Source: Halovibrio variabilis (GTDB lineage: Bacteria; Pseudomonadota; Gammaproteobacteria; Pseudomonadales; Halomonadaceae). Taken from it: a DNA stretch of 40,678 nt. The stretch spans positions 1 to 40,678 of the forward strand of contig NZ_BJXV01000025.1 of NCBI RefSeq assembly GCF_007991175.1, given 5' to 3'. Under the pieces are notes generated by a model that did no database searches, was not told the DNA's origin, and saw only the letters and a program-made list of their open reading frames with translations. Both the position numbers and the translations under genes were made by a program. Shown here piece after piece: positions 37,675 to 40,678 of the stretch. Every line of letters starts with the position of its first letter. Position 1 is the stretch's first letter.

Positions 37675-38651
37675 TGCCGCCTGACCCCATCAGGCGTGTG
37701 CTCTTTCTTCAGAAAGCCGAGTTGCTTGTACAGCAGCAGGCGCAGATTAGCGACACCTTGATGGCGGCACTGCCAGGCACTGAGCTTCTCTTTGCCGACA
37801 GCGTGGAGGCGGTGCCGTTGAATGCCGATATCGACATCGTCATCACGCCTACATTGCCGTGGTTACCTGAGGCGCTGGCTAGGCTTGCTTCTTATCGCTG
37901 GCTGCATTTTCTCTCCTCTGGGGTGGAGAAAATTTGGGCGATGGACTTCGACAAGACGCAGCCGTTGATGACCAAGAGCAGTGGCGTGCACGGTGCCCCG
38001 ATCAGCGAGTACGTCATTGGCGCGATGCTCTACTTCACCAAGCAGTTTGGCCGCTTTCATGATCAGGCTAAGCAGGCGCATTGGCAGCGCCACTGGCTGG
38101 GGGAGCTGACGGGCAGCCAATTGACGGTGCTAGGGCTTGGGCATATCGGCCAATGCGTGGCCAAGCGCGCCAAAGCGTTTGATATGCAAGTGGTGGGTAC
38201 TCAACGAACGCCCCGAGAAATACCCCACGTTGACCGTGTTGTGACCCTGCCGGAGATGGGCCCAGAACTGGCGCGCACGGATTTTCTGGTCGTGTGTCTG
38301 CCGTTGACTCAGGACACCCGTGGCGTGGTGAACGATAAGCAACTGGCCCAGCTGAAGCCTGGCGCAGTGCTGGTTGATATTTCACGGGGTGGCGTGGTGA
38401 ATAGTGAAGCAGTGCTCAGAGCGTTGGATAACGGCACGCTGAAAGGCGCCGCCCTAGACGTCTTCGAGCAGCAACCGTTGCCGGTCGACTCGCCACTGTG
38501 GAAACGCAGCAACCTACTGATTACGCCGCATGTTTCAGGCACTACGCCCTACTATCTTGAACGAGCGTTAGCCGTTTTCACCGAGAACTTGCGCGCTTAT
38601 CAGCAAGGCAAACCCTTCGTTACACCGGTGAGCATTGATGCTGGATATTAA
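37671..38651 (+). CDS. D-2-hydroxyacid dehydrogenase
   Basis: This 326-aa NAD(P)-dependent enzyme carries GLGHIG (Rossmann motif), the catalytic Arg in DISRGGVVN, Glu in DVFEQQPLP and His in TPHVSG. It is distinct from the LdhA-type gene near the window start. It overlaps the aldolase by ATGA and ends 1 bp before galE. The likely job is to reduce the 2-oxoacid produced by the aldolase to a 2-hydroxyacid. That pathway is inferred from the fusion-like coupling; the substrate is unknown. Confidence 0.86.
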   Translation: MMPPDPIRRVLFLQKAELLVQQQAQISDTLMAALPGTELLFADSVEAVPLNADIDIVITPTLPWLPEALARLASYRWLHFLSSGVEKIWAMDFDKTQPLMTKSSGVHGAPISEYVIGAMLYFTKQFGRFHDQAKQAHWQRHWLGELTGSQLTVLGLGHIGQCVAKRAKAFDMQVVGTQRTPREIPHVDRVVTLPEMGPELARTDFLVVCLPLTQDTRGVVNDKQLAQLKPGAVLVDISRGGVVNSEAVLRALDNGTLKGAALDVFEQQPLPVDSPLWKRSNLLITPHVSGTTPYYLERALAVFTENLRAYQQGKPFVTPVSIDAGY

Positions 38652-38652
38652 T

Positions 38653-39720
38653 ATGCAAAAAGGTAAGATTTTGGTCACCGGCGGGGCGGGTTACATTGGC
38701 TCCCACGCGTCGCTGGTTCTACTCGAAGAAGGCTATGAGGTTGTTGTGCTGGACAACCTTATCAATGCATCCCAGGAGGCATTGCGGCGAGTTGAGCATA
38801 TTGCCGGGCGGTCTTTGACGTTCATCAAGGGTGATGTCCGTGATCGTGCTTGCCTCGACCAGCTTTTCAGCGAGCACGATATCTACGCTGTGATTCATTT
38901 TGCAGGTTTAAAAGCCGTCGGTGAGAGCGTTGCGCAACCATTAGCCTATTACGATACCAATGTGGGCGGTTCGCTAACCCTTTGTCGAGCGATGGATGCA
39001 GCCGGGGTGTTTCGGCTAGTGTTCAGTTCGTCGGCGACGGTGTATGGGCCCGATGCGCCAGTGCCGTACCACGAGAGCATGCCGCGTGGCAGCACCTCCA
39101 ACCCTTACGGCACCTCCAAATCAATAGTGGAAAAAACCCTTGAGGATATTTCCCACAGCGATAAACGTTGGTCCATTGTGCTGCTGCGCTACTTCAACCC
39201 CATTGGCGCGCACCCTTCTGGCCGCTTGGGAGAGGACCCGCAGGGTGTACCCAATAATCTGCTGCCGTTCATTGCACAGGTGGCAGTAGGGCGCAGGCAG
39301 ACGCTGACGATTTTCGGCAACGATTACGCTACCGATGACGGCACCTGCGTGCGGGATTACCTTCATGTGATGGATCTAGCGGAGGGCCATGTGGGGGCCC
39401 TTGGCCGATTGAATTTGGCTGGACTGCATATTTACAACCTGGGAACGGGTAAGGGCGTATCGGTGCTGCAGATGGTCGAGGCATTTGAGCGCGTCAGCGA
39501 ACGGCCGATTCCCTATCAATTCGCGCCGCGCCGCGATGGCGACCTAGCCGCCTTTTGGGCAGATGCGCAAAAGGCTGAGCAAGAGCTTGGATGGCGGGCC
39601 CGACGTGGCCTGGATGAGATGATTGCTGACACCTGGCGCTGGCAGTGTAAGAACCCCCAAGGATATTGCGCTAACGCTAAGGAAAGAGGCGCTAAGTCAC
39701 CAGTAGAGCGATCTCAATGA
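38653..39720 (+). CDS. galE: UDP-glucose 4-epimerase
   Basis: This is an extended SDR enzyme of about 355 aa that interconverts UDP-Glc and UDP-Gal (or the GlcNAc forms). It has TGGAGYIGSHASLVL at the N-terminus, FSSSATVYG, and NPYGTSK as YxxxK. RYFNPIGAHPSG, the DGTCVRDYLHVMDLA block and YNLGTGKGVSVLQM are GalE hallmarks. ATG 38653 gives the typical start; TTG/ATG at 38635/38638 overlap the previous gene. It is the last gene of the EPS locus. Confidence 0.94.
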   Translation: MQKGKILVTGGAGYIGSHASLVLLEEGYEVVVLDNLINASQEALRRVEHIAGRSLTFIKGDVRDRACLDQLFSEHDIYAVIHFAGLKAVGESVAQPLAYYDTNVGGSLTLCRAMDAAGVFRLVFSSSATVYGPDAPVPYHESMPRGSTSNPYGTSKSIVEKTLEDISHSDKRWSIVLLRYFNPIGAHPSGRLGEDPQGVPNNLLPFIAQVAVGRRQTLTIFGNDYATDDGTCVRDYLHVMDLAEGHVGALGRLNLAGLHIYNLGTGKGVSVLQMVEAFERVSERPIPYQFAPRRDGDLAAFWADAQKAEQELGWRARRGLDEMIADTWRWQCKNPQGYCANAKERGAKSPVERSQ

Positions 39721-39938
39721 GCCAGTGCAGTGCTCGATTTGCTCGATATGGCTATGGTATTACCATCATAGGCATCAGTGAAAACCCAAGATTTGGCCTT
39801 GATGTTCCTGAATGTGTTCATAGGAATTCAGATTCAGACAATCATTATAGCAGTGAGACGTGCTGACTACCTTGAGGAAGAAAATACTGCCTCGGTGTAT
39901 AGGCAATAAAAATACAAAAGGAACAAAGGAACGTAGAC

Positions 39939-40130
39939 ATGGAAAATACTGATATGCGTAAGGCTTACGAGCGACCCACGCTAGTAAAGATAGGCTCAAT
40001 GGAAGAAAAAACGGAGACATGGGGCGGATTTTGGAGATGGAAACGGCATATTGCTTCTACACTCTATGGCCATTATCACCCTGACTCTTCGCATGACGAT
40101 AGCGTTCCTGAAATAAATCCTGATTCTTGA
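39939..40130 (+). CDS. Putative RiPP precursor peptide with a lasso-type leader
   Basis: A 63-aa peptide with AAGGA eight bases before the ATG. The leader shows Tyr10-x-x-Pro13-x-Leu15, then Gly19 and Thr25 (GxxxxxT), the motif recognised by the PqqD-like RRE in lasso peptide systems. The region after it is Trp/Arg-rich (WGGFWRWKRH, 28-37). The tail is acidic and ends in Asp-Ser (residue 63), like the paeninodin precursor, whose C-terminal Ser is phosphorylated by an HPr-kinase-like enzyme. Such a kinase gene follows. No Asp/Glu lies at core positions 7-9 for a core starting at 27 or 29, so a normal lasso ring is not possible. Modification enzymes would have to be outside the window. A plain small protein of unknown role is the alternative. 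Confidence 0.68.
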   Translation: MENTDMRKAYERPTLVKIGSMEEKTETWGGFWRWKRHIASTLYGHYHPDSSHDDSVPEINPDS

Positions 40131-40200
40131 TTTTTATTTAGCTTAGGATGTGGAGCAGCTATTTCCTAATATAAATACTTTGCATTAGATTTTCTTTAAA

Positions 40201-40236
40201 CCTGCCGCTGTAATTGAGCGGCAGGATTTTAATTTC
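40201..40236 (+). terminator. Hairpin terminator between precursor and kinase genes
   Basis: A perfect 9-bp stem (CCTGCCGCT at 40201-40209, AGCGGCAGG at 40217-40225) with a 7-base loop is followed by ATTTTAATTT. Such attenuating hairpins are common after RiPP precursor genes, where they raise precursor over enzyme expression. It could also be a full terminator with a separate promoter for the next gene. Confidence 0.82.
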
Positions 40237-40375
40237 ATTAAATACAAGTGATTAACAATGCGTTTTTATAGCTTGTGTACCTGTAAAAATGCATTTTTCA
40301 AAGCACTGATCAACGTTCAGTTCATGTATCGTTGCTGATGACAACCGCCTGTTAGAATTTGCTGAGGGAACCGTG

Positions 40376-40678
40376 ATGGTTGAGAGATATGCTAACAAAA
40401 CAGCAAACGATAGCCCTACAGTGCCACTAGAAAGGCGCGGTAAGCGCTCCGCCACTGATCAGCATTATTACTACCTCACTTATGGGCTCAAAATTTGTTC
40501 GACACTTGAACTGCCAGAGCTCCCTGAAATTGACCCATGCGAACACCCTGATGTATTGGTTACAACGCCGGGCGTTGTTGATCGGCTTGAAGAGGGTGCT
40601 TATCTAAATCAATGGTTAGAAGTTGGTGATGACAGTTGCCAGATAACGATAGAGGGGATTGCTCGCTATCGAATTGAA
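40376..40678 (+). CDS. HPr-kinase-like protein of RiPP clusters, N-terminal part (truncated by window end)
   Basis: An ATG at 40376, with GAGGGA six bases upstream, opens a frame that stays open to the last base (101 codons) and continues outside. The sequence YYYLTYGLKICSTLELPEL, then DVLVTTPG, then ITIEGIARYRIE follows the N-terminal pattern of HprK-related kinases found in lasso peptide clusters (a short YGL-x-I-x-S-x-x-x-LPEL start and a GVGRF-like strand before the kinase core). The ATP-binding P-loop would lie beyond the window, so kinase activity cannot be verified. With the precursor upstream it suggests a peptide phosphorylation step. Confidence 0.6.
   Translation, partial: MVERYANKTANDSPTVPLERRGKRSATDQHYYYLTYGLKICSTLELPELPEIDPCEHPDVLVTTPGVVDRLEEGAYLNQWLEVGDDSCQITIEGIARYRIE

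Noticed and set aside
39939..40130. Calling the 63-aa peptide a canonical lasso peptide precursor
   Set aside because: The leader motif fits, but no Asp or Glu lies at core positions 7-9 for either plausible cleavage site, and no cyclase or protease gene is visible.
1..40678. CRISPR arrays, tRNA or rRNA genes, complete insertion sequences
   Set aside because: I looked for repeated spacer structure, tRNA cloverleaf motifs and transposase genes and found none.

Overview
The window looks like a chromosomal segment of a halophilic gammaproteobacterium, most likely a member of the Halomonadaceae. The reasons are an ectoine hydroxylase (EctD), a 728-residue malate synthase G, a thiS-thiG-trmB operon, an MHYT/GGDEF/EAL signalling protein, and moderately GC-rich housekeeping genes. 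The genus is an inference; nothing here proves it.

Region 1 (1-11.7 kb) is ordinary chromosome. It carries ectD with a closely coupled D-2-hydroxyacid (lactate) dehydrogenase and a glutathione S-transferase-like gene on the plus strand. Facing them are thiS-thiG-trmB, then a DUF423 membrane protein, an MHYT-PAS-GGDEF-EAL protein, a PaaI-like thioesterase, malate synthase G with a clear terminator, and a divergent alpha/beta hydrolase.

Region 2 (12.4-39.7 kb) is a complete Wzx/Wzy-type exopolysaccharide or capsule locus, all on the plus strand. It opens with a WbpM/CapD-type nucleotide-sugar 4,6-dehydratase. A 330-bp leader follows that holds a perfect ops element (GGCGGTAGCGTG, the RfaH recruitment site). 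Then come wza, wzb, wzc, a UDP-glucuronate 4-epimerase and UDP-glucose dehydrogenase. From about 21.6 kb to 35 kb the DNA is AT-rich and mosaic, with long spacers and gene remnants. This part holds an SDR enzyme, the Wzx flippase, a MenD-like thiamine-diphosphate enzyme, a decayed gene, a polysaccharide pyruvyl transferase, glycosyltransferases and a Wzy-type membrane protein. GC-richer DNA returns with a start/stop-overlapping string: glycosyltransferase, initiating phosphoglycosyl transferase, HpcH/HpaI-type aldolase, D-2-hydroxyacid dehydrogenase, then galE. Together these predict an acidic polymer built from UDP-GlcA, UDP-GalA, UDP-Gal and a 6-deoxy-HexNAc sugar, with pyruvate ketals and possibly an unusual acid group.

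Region 3 (39.9 kb to the end) starts what looks like a ribosomally made peptide (RiPP) cluster. A 63-residue peptide carries a lasso-type leader motif (YxxPxL, then GxxxxxT) and an acidic tail ending in Ser. A strong hairpin terminator follows, and then the first 101 codons of a protein resembling the HPr-kinase-like enzymes of lasso peptide clusters. The putative core lacks the Asp/Glu at positions 7-9 that lasso ring closure needs, so this may be an undescribed peptide class. The rest of that cluster lies beyond the window.
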